This document shows positions 7,955 to 17,700 of a stretch of DNA of 64,000 nt, in pieces. The notes beneath the pieces are model-generated. The model was not told the DNA's origin and did not search any database. It worked only from the letters and a program-made list of their open reading frames with translations. The translations under genes were made by a program, and so were the position numbers. Position 1 is the first letter of the stretch. Each line of letters begins with the position of its first letter. This stretch comes from Desulfatibacillum alkenivorans DSM 16219 (lineage in GTDB: Bacteria; Desulfobacterota; Desulfobacteria; Desulfobacterales; Desulfatibacillaceae), in assembly GCF_900142135.1 (NCBI RefSeq), contig NZ_FQZU01000006.1:124001-188000 (forward strand). The letters are read 5' to 3'.

Positions 7955-10279
7955 TTATTCCATTTGACGAATTTCCACAACCTTGCCGCCGAAAATACGC
8001 ACCGCTTCCTCCACCAGAGGGTGGTTCAACGCCTCCTGCTCCAGTTCCCGGCGCTTTTCCGCCTGATTCATGGCCGGGGCGGGACGGTCCTCCTCGCTGG
8101 GCTCTTCAATGACCAATTGCACCTTGCGGCCAAAGAGGCTTTTGCATACGCCCATGAGAATCGTCTGATATTCCGGCAGGTTTAACTGATCCCGAGAAAA
8201 TGGCGAGCCGTCGGTTTCCAGAACAAAGCGGCCTTCTCCATATTCCTTTAGGCGGCATTTTTCAAGGGTGAGGCCCAGCATAATGTTTTTTTCCTTCACA
8301 TCCTTGGAAAAAGCCTCCCACGGATCCCCTTCAAAAGGCGGCGGCTCCGGCTCGTCATCTTCCGGCTCCGGGGCCGGGGCGTCCGGTTCTTCAGGCGTTG
8401 CAGCCTCCTCCATGACTTCCGGTTGAACCTCCCGGGTTTCATATTGGGGCGGATCGTAGTCCGGCTCCATGTCCGGGATGATGGGCTCGGAGTCGGCCGC
8501 AGCGTACGTGGGGTCCGGTTCAGGATAATAGGGCGATTCGTCGTCCGCCTGATAGGCGTCCGAGTCGGCGGCCTGCCCGGGATTGGACTCCTCTTCCGGC
8601 TCCTGCGATGCGCTTTCCACGGGAGCTTGCACTTCCGCCTCCGCCTCGGCCTCGGGCGCCGCCTGGGGCGCCTCCGCCGGCGGTTGGGGCTCGGGGTCAG
8701 GTTCCGGTGCAACTTCCTTTTCAGGCTTCGCCGGCGGCTCCAGTTCAGGTGCAACTTCCTTTTCAGGCTCCGCCGGCGGCTCCGGTTCAGGTGCAAGTTC
8801 TTGCTGCGGCTCCGGTTCGGGTTCGGGCTTCGGATCAGGTGCAAGTTCTTGCTGCGGCTCCGGTTCGGGTTCGGGCTTCGGTTCAGGTGCAAGTTCTTGC
8901 TGCGGCTCCGGTTCGGGTTCGGGCTTCGGCTCAGGTGCAAGTTCTTGCTGCGGCTTCGGTTCGGGCTGAGGATCAGGCGCTATAGCAGGAGCGGCCTCCT
9001 CGTGTTGAGGCGCCGCTTCCGCCGCGGAAGCCGTTGCATCTTCCGGCGCGGGAGGCGCGCTTTCTCCGCTGGACTCCGGCAGGGCGGGCGCCGGGCCGGA
9101 TGCCGGGCCGATATGAATGATCTGGTCTTTGGATGCCGTCTGGGAGGCCAGAACCTCCAAGGCGGCGACTAAAGAGTCTATGGCGACGGCCGGGGTGACT
9201 TCGCAAATGCGGATCAGGGCTACTTCCAGGGCCAGCCTGGGCTGAGGCGACAGCCTGACGGCGGCCTCCTCTTTAAATAGCAGGCTCAGAACCTGATTCA
9301 CAAAAGACGGGGAGACCTTGGCGACCTGTTCCTGCATGGCCTGGATCTCGCCGGGCGGAATGTCCAGGAGCGGGCCCGGATCCCGGACCGTTTTCACTAC
9401 GGTGAGATCCCGCAAGTGATCCAAAAGGTCAGCCATGACCTGCTTGAGGTCGTATCCCCTGGCGTAGAGCTGGTCCACGGCCGAGAGGCAGGCCGGGACG
9501 TCCCGGTTTAAAAGAGCCTGGGCCAGGGCGAACAAGGACTTGCGTCCGGCCACGCCCAAAATGTCCAGAACCTTCTCAAAGGAGGCCTCGCCCGTGGAAT
9601 AGGCCATGACCTGATCCAAAAGGCTCAACGCGTCGCGCATGCAGCCGCCGGAGCGCCGGGCCACGGCCCACAGGCTCTGCTCCTCGATGGTGAAATTCTC
9701 CAGGCCCGCCAGCTTGGCCAGATGCCCCACAATGTCGTCCAGGCTGATGCGTTTGAAATCGTAGCGCTGGCACCTTGAAAGGATGGTCACCGGAATCTTA
9801 TGGCTTTCCGTGGTGGCCAGGATGAACATCACATGGGGCGGCGGCTCCTCCAGGGTTTTTAAAAGCGCGTTGAACGCGGCCTGGGAGAGCATGTGCACTT
9901 CGTCGATGATGTACACCTTGTAATTGCCCAAAGCCGGGGCGTATTGCACGTTTTCCCGAAGCTCCCGGACCTGCTCCACGCTGTTGTTGGACGCCCCGTC
10001 AATTTCAAACACGTCCACCGCGTTGCTGGCCGCGATCTCCTTGCACGAGGCGCACACGCCGCAAGGCTCGGGCGTAGGGCCGTTCACGCAATTCATGGCC
10101 TTGGCCAGAATGCGGGCCACCGTTGTCTTTCCCGTGCCGCGAGGGCCGGAAAGGCACAGGGCGTGGGCCACCCGCTCCTGATTGATGGCGTTTTTCAGGG
10201 TTTCGGTAATATGAGGCTGGGCCACCACCTCGTCAAAGGTCTGGGGCCTGTATTTTCTGGCCAGAACTAGATAGGACAT
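7955..10279 (-). CDS. dnaX: DNA polymerase III gamma/tau subunit
   Basis: A 774-residue clamp-loader subunit. The AAA+ domain covers residues 1-360: Walker [10 protein letters not shown] near 45-53, a zinc-binding Cys set (C64, C73, C76, C79), Walker [11 protein letters not shown] and the SRC motif [10 protein letters not shown] long acidic, proline-rich linker follows (~residues 415-650). It contains three almost identical 16-residue units of the type [16 protein letters not shown] and several [11 protein letters not shown] units. A C-terminal tau-like domain ends the protein. The linker is much longer and more repetitive than usual. No classical internal frameshift signal for a short gamma form was found in the expected place. 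Confidence 0.93.
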   Translation of the reverse strand: MSYLVLARKYRPQTFDEVVAQPHITETLKNAINQERVAHALCLSGPRGTGKTTVARILAKAMNCVNGPTPEPCGVCASCKEIAASNAVDVFEIDGASNNSVEQVRELRENVQYAPALGNYKVYIIDEVHMLSQAAFNALLKTLEEPPPHVMFILATTESHKIPVTILSRCQRYDFKRISLDDIVGHLAKLAGLENFTIEEQSLWAVARRSGGCMRDALSLLDQVMAYSTGEASFEKVLDILGVAGRKSLFALAQALLNRDVPACLSAVDQLYARGYDLKQVMADLLDHLRDLTVVKTVRDPGPLLDIPPGEIQAMQEQVAKVSPSFVNQVLSLLFKEEAAVRLSPQPRLALEVALIRICEVTPAVAIDSLVAALEVLASQTASKDQIIHIGPASGPAPALPESSGESAPPAPEDATASAAEAAPQHEEAAPAIAPDPQPEPKPQQELAPEPKPEPEPEPQQELAPEPKPEPEPEPQQELAPDPKPEPEPEPQQELAPEPEPPAEPEKEVAPELEPPAKPEKEVAPEPDPEPQPPAEAPQAAPEAEAEAEVQAPVESASQEPEEESNPGQAADSDAYQADDESPYYPEPDPTYAAADSEPIIPDMEPDYDPPQYETREVQPEVMEEAATPEEPDAPAPEPEDDEPEPPPFEGDPWEAFSKDVKEKNIMLGLTLEKCRLKEYGEGRFVLETDGSPFSRDQLNLPEYQTILMGVCKSLFGRKVQLVIEEPSEEDRPAPAMNQAEKRRELEQEALNHPLVEEAVRIFGGKVVEIRQME
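8700..8965 (-). repeat. Tandem 48-bp repeats in the dnaX linker
   Basis: Three nearly identical 48-bp units (GCAAGTTCTTGCTGCGGCTC and following bases on the plus strand) plus degenerate neighbours encode the PEPKPEPE linker. Such an array can change copy number by slippage without breaking the frame. Confidence 0.8.
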
Positions 10280-10812
10280 GGATTACCTGTAGGACCGCTA
10301 TCCTGGATGAGTTCGAGAAAAAATGGCTGACTCTGGTTTCATAAACAATTTAAGGCTGGCTATCAAGTATTACCGGAAAAATTCCGCCCGATTTGCCAGG
10401 AATCTTAATTGGTTTTATTCAAAAACAAAATAAAACCAACTATTTATAAAAATTCGGACTCGATCCCTGCGCCTGTACCCGCAGGGCTTGCCCTGCTTTA
10501 TATCCTGCCATTCCTGGGAACGCAGGAATCCCGTGTCCTTGTTTTTCCTGAATCCCGGTTGCATCCGTTCTTTCGGCATTTTAAAAAAAGGACGCTGGGT
10601 TCCCGTTTCCGGAATTTTTTCATGGTGATTGCAAACCGCCGCAATCATCCCGTCAAAATTCCTCCACGGGAATGACGGACGGAGGCGGTTGATGGCGCGG
10701 GATTTGGTTGCAAACGGGTTCAAGGTCATGGAATCCTAAAAAGCATTTGAATTCAACCAACACCGTACGCCCGCCGTCCATACCCATTTTTTACATTGTT
10801 CTCAGTTCGCAA
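10280..10812. other. Intergenic region upstream of dnaX
   Basis: No supported gene. A CCGCAGGGCTTGCCCTGCTT-type segment and a CTGGGAACGCAGGAATCCCG segment resemble the type E dispersed repeat (28843, 45831) in degenerate form. No 4.5S RNA or tRNA signature was found next to dnaX. Confidence 0.5.
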
Positions 10813-10839
10813 CACTGGCTGCAATCAACGCTGCCAGTG
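10813..10839 (+). repeat. Type G hairpin (second copy)
   Basis: Arms CACTGGCTGC/GCTGCCAGTG with one mismatch and loop AATCAAC, followed by GCCACCC. Same family as 761-787. Confidence 0.65.
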
Positions 10840-10913
10840 CCACCCGATCGAAAGACTCCCACAGGGGGGCGCATTACAATGTTACGACAACCGGCAGGGG
10901 TTGGATTTGTTAT

Positions 10914-10985
10914 GTAGTTGCAGACCCCCGTGTCTGCCAGGGACGCGTCCGGCGCGTCCTAAAGCACAGCAAGGTGTGCGGCTAC
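10914..10985. repeat. Paired GTAG/CTAC REPIN-like element
   Basis: GTAG (10914-10917) precedes stem GCAGAC/GTCTGC with loop CCCCGT. A middle stem GGACGCG/CGCGTCC (10941-10959) follows. An inverted unit GCACA/TGTGC ends in CTAC (10982-10985). Two inverted REP units facing each other form a REPIN-type element. Confidence 0.65.
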
Positions 10986-11089
10986 GTTTTTTCCAATAAC
11001 CCCAAACCATGAATCCGCCGTGTAGGTCGCAGGGCTTGCCCTGCCCGTTGTTGCGCCGTCTCCGCGCTTTTTGTTCCGGGCTGGATTGT

Positions 11090-11857
11090 TTACTCCCTGG
11101 CCCAATTCCTCCAAAATTTTCCCAAGCCGGAGGTGAAGACGGGCTGGCTGGAGGGCTCAATCTCTCCCTGAATGGCTGCGGCTTTATCAAGGTAGCTTTG
11201 CGCCTGCTCGTCCTCACCCATGGCCTCATAGCAAATGGCCATGTTTTTATAGATTATTCCGGATTCGGGGTGGTCGAGGCCGAAGGAGCCTTCCATCACG
11301 GCCTGGGCTTTTTTAAAACTGATTGCGGCGTCTTCATAGTCGGCCGTGCTTGCTTGGATAATGCCCAGGCTGTTATATGCGTCCCCCAAATTATAATGTC
11401 CGGGGGATAGGGCGACTTTATAAATGGCGACCGCCTTTTTCTGGCGATCCCTGGCTTCCTGAAGGCGTCCGGTCGCAAAATAAATATCCGCCAGCAGCGC
11501 TTGGGCGTCGCCAGTTATTTCCCGATATTCGCCGAAATTATACTCCAAAATTTGCAGCGCCTGTAAGACCTTTTCCTCCGCCAGTTCGTATTCCCCCAAT
11601 TCCATATGCCCAATGGCGACAATCATGAGGGTGTTTCCAAAGTTGGGGGCCTTTCCTCTTAGTTTGTCCTTTTCTAAATCCACCACCTTTTCCAGCATGG
11701 CCATGGCCTTGTCCGTATCACCGTCCGCCATGATCAGGTGAGCCAGGCGGGTTGTGACGAAGCACGTTAAGGGGCTTTTCTCTCCAAGCTCTTGAGTGCA
11801 AATCTCCACGGCGTTTTCAAGGATCGGTCTGGCCTTCCGGTGCTTGCCTTCACTCAT
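11090..11857 (-). CDS. TPR protein, C-terminal part of an amber-split gene
   Basis: A 255-residue open frame of tetratricopeptide repeats (for example YMSEGKHRKARPILENAVEI, LMIVAIGHMELGEYELAEEKVLQALQ, NMAICYEAMGEDEQAQSYLDKAAAI). It lies in the same frame as the larger TPR gene upstream and is separated from it only by one TAG codon (11864-11866) and two sense codons. There is no ribosome site before the ATG at 11857. It is therefore best read as the distal part of one ~740-residue lipoprotein, lost or made only by readthrough. Confidence 0.6.
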   Translation of the reverse strand: MSEGKHRKARPILENAVEICTQELGEKSPLTCFVTTRLAHLIMADGDTDKAMAMLEKVVDLEKDKLRGKAPNFGNTLMIVAIGHMELGEYELAEEKVLQALQILEYNFGEYREITGDAQALLADIYFATGRLQEARDRQKKAVAIYKVALSPGHYNLGDAYNSLGIIQASTADYEDAAISFKKAQAVMEGSFGLDHPESGIIYKNMAICYEAMGEDEQAQSYLDKAAAIQGEIEPSSQPVFTSGLGKFWRNWARE

Positions 11858-11863
11858 GTATTG

Positions 11864-13312
11864 CTAGGCAATGCTGATTTGGGTGAGGGTTGTCAGCAAT
11901 GTGTTCGGTCCGCATAAAGACTCCAAAAGCTCCAGCGATTTTTTGTAGGAATTGATGGCTTCAGAATGCTTCGCCTGCCGGAATTCCAAATTGGCTTTTC
12001 TGAGAAGTATTTTACTTTGCAGATAAAGACCAACTTCGGGGTTTTGATCTTGAATGGCCGACGCCCTCTCCAGTAGCTCTTCCGCCTGGTCCGGCTTGTT
12101 GACGGCTATATGCAGTTTGGCCAGTTCCAACATGGCGATGCATGCGTGGATGTTATTTCCCTCCAAGTGCTTTTCGTAGATGCGAACGCTTTCCGTCAGG
12201 TTTTTTTCCGCCTCCTTGAATTCACCCAGCCGGACCTGTAAGACGCCCAGTTTGTATAGATTCGAAGCATAAAACCTGTTGTCTTTGTTAGGGAGCAGAT
12301 CTAACGCGGCAATATACCCTTTTTGGTATATTTCAGCCCGCGCCAATACCTTGGGCGAGATGTTATATAAGGCGCAATTCACATATGCGGCTTTCCATGC
12401 AGGGGATTCTTTCTCCATTTTACTCAGGGACGAAGAAGAATGGTATCTTGCCGATTCGTGTTCTCCCGTGTTCAAGTATACAACCGCCAACCCCGCCTGG
12501 GCCTTTGCTATAATCGGGTCCAAAGCTATGTATTTTGGAAATTCTATCTCATAGGCCGTCTTAAAACATTTTTCCGCACTGCCGTAATCCGCCATATGGA
12601 GGAATGACTCTCCCAAGGTGCATAGGGTTCGCGCAACATCGCGATCCCTGGGGCCAAGTATTTTTATTTGCGCTTTCAGGACCTTTTGATAATACTCTTC
12701 CGCCTCTTCAAACCTGCCGAACAGGGTAAGAGCATCCCCCAATGTTAAAACGTCTTCCACATAGGCGGGCTCGATAGTTTCATTCCGGCTTTCGGACAGA
12801 GCGCAGACCTTTTTGTGACACTCCATCATGTTTTCAAAGTCGGCGGCCTCCCCAAAGTTTTTTCCTGCTATATGCCAGTAATGCGCCATGTCAGGGGCGT
12901 CCGGTCCCACGAGTTTTTCGAATATGGCCAGAAACCGGTTCTGCCGGGCCTCCATTTCCTCCCAGTTGCGCATTTCAGCGCACACGGCGCTGCCGGCTAT
13001 GAGCATGTACCCCATTTCGGGAGATTCCGGCCCCTGATTTGCGGCTATCTCCGCCAGCCGTGTTTTGCAGGTGTTTTCATACTCTTCCAGGCTCCGCCCC
13101 GGGTCCTCTTTCCAGGTTGCGATAAAAGGGTATTCTGCCTTAAAGCCTTCCTGCGTCAAAAAGGGGCCGTAGTCATACTGGAGGGGAGGCGCCTGTTCGC
13201 CCGACCGGCCAAAATTCGTCCCGTTGGCGCAGGCGAAAAAAAAAGAGGCCGTCAAGGCAATGGTGAGCGGAAATAGAACTTGTTTGAACATTCTGGAGCG
13301 AGACATGGACAT
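11864..13312 (-). CDS. TPR lipoprotein, N-terminal part ending at in-frame amber
   Basis: The chosen start (13312) gives MSMSRSRMFKQVLFPLTIALTASFFFAC, a lipoprotein signal peptide with the lipobox Cys. About ten TPR units follow (such as DVLTLGDALTLFGRFEEAEEYYQKVL and IAMLELAKLHIAVNKPDQAEELLERA). The frame ends at TAG 11866-11864 in the middle of a TPR helix. Without that codon the repeat would run unbroken into the next open frame. The upstream extension to 13444 has no signal and is not used. It probably acts as a periplasmic or outer-membrane scaffold of unknown partner. Confidence 0.7.
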   Translation of the reverse strand: MSMSRSRMFKQVLFPLTIALTASFFFACANGTNFGRSGEQAPPLQYDYGPFLTQEGFKAEYPFIATWKEDPGRSLEEYENTCKTRLAEIAANQGPESPEMGYMLIAGSAVCAEMRNWEEMEARQNRFLAIFEKLVGPDAPDMAHYWHIAGKNFGEAADFENMMECHKKVCALSESRNETIEPAYVEDVLTLGDALTLFGRFEEAEEYYQKVLKAQIKILGPRDRDVARTLCTLGESFLHMADYGSAEKCFKTAYEIEFPKYIALDPIIAKAQAGLAVVYLNTGEHESARYHSSSSLSKMEKESPAWKAAYVNCALYNISPKVLARAEIYQKGYIAALDLLPNKDNRFYASNLYKLGVLQVRLGEFKEAEKNLTESVRIYEKHLEGNNIHACIAMLELAKLHIAVNKPDQAEELLERASAIQDQNPEVGLYLQSKILLRKANLEFRQAKHSEAINSYKKSLELLESLCGPNTLLTTLTQISIA

Positions 13313-13484
13313 AAGGCTTTCCCCATTTTTCCCGAACAATAAATCAGATCCGGTTTTGATTTTTAAAATCTTATATAATGCCAAATCAATACTGCGATTA
13401 GTCTGATTTTTCAAGGAAGAGTTGCATAAACAACAGGGGGACATGACTCAATCTTAATATCCCGGGACGAACAACATTATTTGT

Positions 13485-14441
13485 TTACCGCGCCTTGGGC
13501 GGCCGATTGTATCCCTTGTCTCCGTATGGCTGGAGCTTTTCCAGCCACAGGTCCAGCAGAACCTCCACCTCTTTGGCGTAGTCGAAATCGGCGTCCTTGC
13601 TCTGCTCTATGGACTCCAGGATCTCAAAGGTGAAGGCCTCAGCCCCGAGTTCCTTGTAATCCTTCAGCAATTCTTCGTTCCGGTGGGAGCCCAGCTTCAA
13701 CTCCGACTGATGCCTCCGCACCAGGGCCTCCACGTTCAGGCTGCCGGCCAGAAAAACCTTGCCGTTGACCGTGTTGGTCACCTTGCATATTCCGGGCGCC
13801 CTGAACGCCTCCATGTACTCCCTTTTCAGCGCTTTGCGTTTGTCCATTTTCCTTTTCCTCTTGCTAATTCCAGGGGAGGCCGCGTCCCGGCTTTCGGGCA
13901 GCCAATACACCCCGTCCTTTCTTTTTAAAATTCCGTTGTCCGCCATTTCCCGGCGGACCGTGCAATGATCCTCAAAGGCGTTTTGGATCAGGGCGTTGAT
14001 TTCCGGCTCGCTGTACTTGACTCCCGGATCGAACCGTTTCGCCAGTTCCTCCAGCACCACCAGCCTTTTTTTATATTGGGCGGGCAGCCTTTTCAGGCGG
14101 CCTCCTTCAAAAAAGGCCCTGATGATTTTTTTCCGGTAGTCCCGCAGGCGGCGATCCTGCGCTCCCGCCTCCGGGTTGCGAAAGTCCGCCAGGCATCGGA
14201 GGCTCAGGTCAAAGACCTCCTCCCGCACGAAATAGACCACGTAATACTGCTCCTTTTTCTTGCCGGCCAATCCGGCGGCCTCCAGCTTCTTCAAATGATG
14301 GGAGGTGGTGGACACGGCCAGATCCAGCCGCTGGGCCAATTCCTCCACGTACTGGGGCCTTTCAAGCAGGGCGTTGACGATTTTCAGCCGGGAGGGATCC
14401 GCCAGCGCTTTCAGAATTATAATGCTTTGCTGCATGTCCAT
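13485..14441 (-). CDS. ArsR-type regulator fused to DUF2087 and GIY-YIG-like domains
   Basis: A 318-residue protein with three parts. Residues 1-90 form an ArsR winged helix (LKALADPSRLKIVNALLERP, STTSHHLKKLEAAGL). It lacks the usual metal-binding Cys motif. Residues ~120-190 match DUF2087 (KYSEPEINALIQNAFEDHCTVRREMADNGILKRKDGVYWL). Residues ~218-312 resemble a GIY-YIG nuclease (GICKVTNTVNGKVFLAGSLN, then RRHQSELKLGSHRNEEL and AFTFEIL). The two motifs are degenerate (GIC and FLA instead of GIY and YIG), so nuclease activity is doubtful. ArsR-DUF2087 fusions are known; the third domain is unusual. The gene stands alone, with an ATG start inside a CATTTGCTT context. Confidence 0.75.
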   Translation of the reverse strand: MDMQQSIIILKALADPSRLKIVNALLERPQYVEELAQRLDLAVSTTSHHLKKLEAAGLAGKKKEQYYVVYFVREEVFDLSLRCLADFRNPEAGAQDRRLRDYRKKIIRAFFEGGRLKRLPAQYKKRLVVLEELAKRFDPGVKYSEPEINALIQNAFEDHCTVRREMADNGILKRKDGVYWLPESRDAASPGISKRKRKMDKRKALKREYMEAFRAPGICKVTNTVNGKVFLAGSLNVEALVRRHQSELKLGSHRNEELLKDYKELGAEAFTFEILESIEQSKDADFDYAKEVEVLLDLWLEKLQPYGDKGYNRPPKAR

Positions 14442-14547
14442 TTGCTTCGCCTTTTATTTTTGATTCGATACAGATCGAAATAAAGAATAGGGACAAACGG
14501 GAGGGATGTCAATCTGTTTTTATGGCTATCGAATTAAATTTTCGACG

Positions 14548-14740
14548 TCAACAGGACGGGCCGCCTCCGGAGCCGACCAGCCTTTTGATGGTCAGGCCCT
14601 GGACGAGGATGGAAAAGACCGCCGCGGCCACGCCGTGGATAAACAGGGATTCCCCGGCGATTTTGGCTTCCAGGGCTTTGGATGCGTCCGCCCTATTAAG
14701 AATGGCCGCCGCGATGGGACCCGGCAAGACAATGTTGTGA
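14548..14740 (-). pseudogene. Internally deleted Na+/H+ antiporter relic
   Basis: The minus strand encodes, in one frame to a TGA at 14548-14550, a peptide containing GPIAAAILNRADASKALEAK, then IAGESLFIHGVAAAV, then [14 protein letters not shown]. The first part matches the middle of the antiporter at 19206-20453 (DPIAVLAIL ... [10 protein letters not shown]) and the second matches its extreme C-terminus. The intervening 211 codons are missing. No start codon or ribosome site remains. It abuts the stop codon of the kinase gene. Confidence 0.8.
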
Positions 14741-17700
14741 TCATGCCTTGGCTTCGTCCAGCGCCCGGCGCACCATTCTAGCCACTTCCCTTTTGATGGC
14801 CGGTTTCATGATCAGGCCTTTCACGCCCAGCGCATCCAGCCGATCCGGGGAGATTTTTTCACTATAGCCGGTGCAGATGATGATGGGGATGTCCGGCCGA
14901 ATTTCCAGAATGGCCAGAGCCAGTTGATCTCCGGTCATGTGGGGCATATTCATGTCCGTCATGACCAGGTCAAAGGCCTGGGGATTCTCTTGAAAGGTTT
15001 GCAGGGCCTCCCTGCTGCCTATCCGTGTGGTGACCCGATATCCCAGTCGGGTCAGGGCGGCTTCCTGGATTTTAGCCACCGGGGCCTCGTCATCCACCAG
15101 CATGATCCTTTCGGTTCCAAGGGGGCAGGGCTCCTGCTCCGGCTGTTCGATGACTTTTTCTGCGTCTGTGTGCAGGGGCAGGCTGACAGTGACGGCGGCG
15201 CCTTTGCCCGGTTGGCTGTCTATCCTGACGCCTCCCTTGTGCTCTTTTACGATCCCATGGATGACCGCCAGGCCCAGGCCGGTCCCCTTGCCTTTCCCCT
15301 TGGTGGTGAAGTAGGGGTCGAAGATTTTGTCCCGGATCGCCGGATCGATTCCGCATCCATTGTCTGCAACGGTAAACTCGGCATAGAATCCAGGCAACAG
15401 GTCCTGCTCTTTCAGGTCATGGCCGAACAGCGGCTTTTCTTTCAAGCTGACCTTGATGATTCCCCCCGATTCTTCCACGGCATGGTAGGCGTTGGTGATC
15501 AGGTTCATGGCAATCTGGTGAATCTGCGTGGGGTCCGCCTTGACCAGTCCGCAATCCGGCTGGATGTCCTGCAGGATTTCAATATTGGCCGGGATGGAGG
15601 ACCGGCTTAATTTGAGGGCCTCCTGGATCACTTTTTGCAAACGTATGGGAATCATCTCGTGTTCGGACTGCCTGCTGAAAGCGAGGATTTGCCGGACAAG
15701 GTCTCTCCCCCGTTTTCCCGCCTTGTGGATCTCCAGGATGCTGTCCCGGTCCTGGCTGTCAGGCGTCATATCTTCCAGCATCATGTCTGATATGCCGACG
15801 ATGGGAGTTAGAATGTTGTTGAAATCGTGGGCGATTCCTCCCGCCAGGGTGCCGATGGACTCCATTTTCTGGGCCTGCATCAGGCGGGTTTCCAGCCTGT
15901 TGCGTTCAGCCTGGGCCTGTTTGCGGTCCGTGATGTCCAGAATGGTGCCGACCAGGCCCGCGGTTTCTCCCGCCCGGTCTTTGAACACGGCCCGATAAAA
16001 AACAATATCGCGCAGTTCGTCCAGGGCCGCGGCGATTTGCATTTCGATGATTTGTATGCCTCCGTCCCGAAAAAGCTCGATGTCCTTTTGGTGTAAAAGC
16101 TCCGCCGCATCAGGCGGGTAGAGATCAAAAACGGTTTTGCCGACAAGTTGCTCCATATCTTGCCCGAAAAAATCCAGATAGGCTTTGTTAAACCCCAGAA
16201 ACAGGCCTTCCCTGTTTTTGTAGCAGACAGGAACCGGGATGGCGTCGAGCAGTATATTCAGAAAAGACTCGCTTTCGCGCAGAGCATCTTCCGATTTTTT
16301 CAGTTCGGTCAGGTCAAAGCCCGAGGCGATGACGCACGACTGGTCCTGAATCCTTACCACATCTCCAAACCATAGAATGGGAACCCTTTTTCCGCTGCGG
16401 GTTATGATTTCCACGGGAAGGTTATGGGCGTAACCCTTTTGCTTTAACTCCCTGATAACGAAATCCCTGTCCATGTTTTGCCAAAGCCCCAGGTCTTCAG
16501 CCTTTTGGCCGATCAGGTCCTCCCGTTCGATTTCCAACATGTCCAGAAACAACTGGTTTGCATCCAAAAACCTCCCTTCCTCCAGGGTGGAGATGGACTT
16601 GATGACCGGGCTGGAGTGGAACGCCTTGTAGAATTTTTCTTCGCTTTCCCGGATGGAGTCCTGGGTTCGCTTGAGTTCGGTGATGTCCCTGCCGTTAACG
16701 GCGACGCCTGTGATCTTCCCTTGCTCCCTATGGGGCGTGTAGGTGATGTCCATGAACCTGCGGCCCCCGCCGGCAAACTCAAACCATTCCTGGTACCGTG
16801 CGTTTTCGCCCCGCAGGCATCGATCGATTTGAGGTTTTACAATGCTTTGAAAAACCTCCTCGCCCACGTTCTCGGCCACTGTGCGGCCCACAAGGTCTTC
16901 CCTGGCTTTTTGAGTCAGCGTTAAGTACGAATCGTTTACAATCACATATCTGTAGTCGCGATCCACCAGCGAGATGAAATCCGTTGTGGCGGACACGATG
17001 TTTTTGTGCGCCAACAGGTTTTCCTGGAGCTGTTTTTTTTCGCTGATATCGGAGTAGGCCACAACCACGCCGTAGTTCTCAAGCGGTAAAGGCGTCGCCG
17101 TCACATTGAGCCACATCACGCTCCCGTCTTCCCGCAGGATTCCCATTTCCTGGTTTTTTACCAGCCGTTCTTCCCGCAATGCAACGACTGATGCAAATTC
17201 CTCGGGAGGCATGTCGGTTTTGTCAGGCCGGATGATGCGCCAGTTTTCCCCGTCCAGGAACCGTTGTTCGAGCTCGTGTTTGGGCGCCCCCAGGAGTTGT
17301 TCCGCCTTTTGGTTGGTTTCCATGATTCGCCCTTGAGAATCGGAAACCGAAATGCCCAAAGGAAAGGAGTTGAAAAGCGTCCGGTATTTTTCCAGGCTTT
17401 CCTGAAGCCTTTTTTCGCTATCCCTGATGGCGGCCTCCCTCCGGGCCAGTTTGCCGGAAAGATGCTTGACGGAATTGGCGATTCTCTGCATTTCCAGGCC
17501 CTTGCCGGCGGAAAAATCCCTGGAATAGGCGCCTTCCGAAATGTCCTCGATGCCCTGGAGCAGATCTCCCATGGGATCGGACAGAAGGGTTCGCACCACC
17601 AGAAAGACCTGCAAGATGGAAAACAACAAAACCGGCAGCAGGATGGTGAGCGCGGTCATCAGGGTGCGCTTCCATATGGGCCCGGAATCAAAAGGCGCAA

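Noticed and set aside
8286-8292. A-run (A AAA AAC on the minus strand) as a dnaX frameshift site
   Set aside because: It lies in the C-terminal tau-like part, past the linker, so it would not give a gamma-length product. No stimulatory stem was seen.
8423-9172. Long plus-strand open frame antisense to dnaX, rich in Arg/Gly/Leu
   Set aside because: It mirrors the repetitive dnaX linker in another frame and has no ribosome site. dnaX has a full set of family motifs on the opposite strand.
10280-10730. Possible 4.5S RNA gene beside dnaX
   Set aside because: The conserved SRP RNA core (GGAAGCAG-type) is absent.
14506-14781. Plus-strand open frame over the antiporter relic
   Set aside because: Its product is the antisense reading of the relic, as shown by the same phrases antisense to the intact antiporter at 19206-20453.
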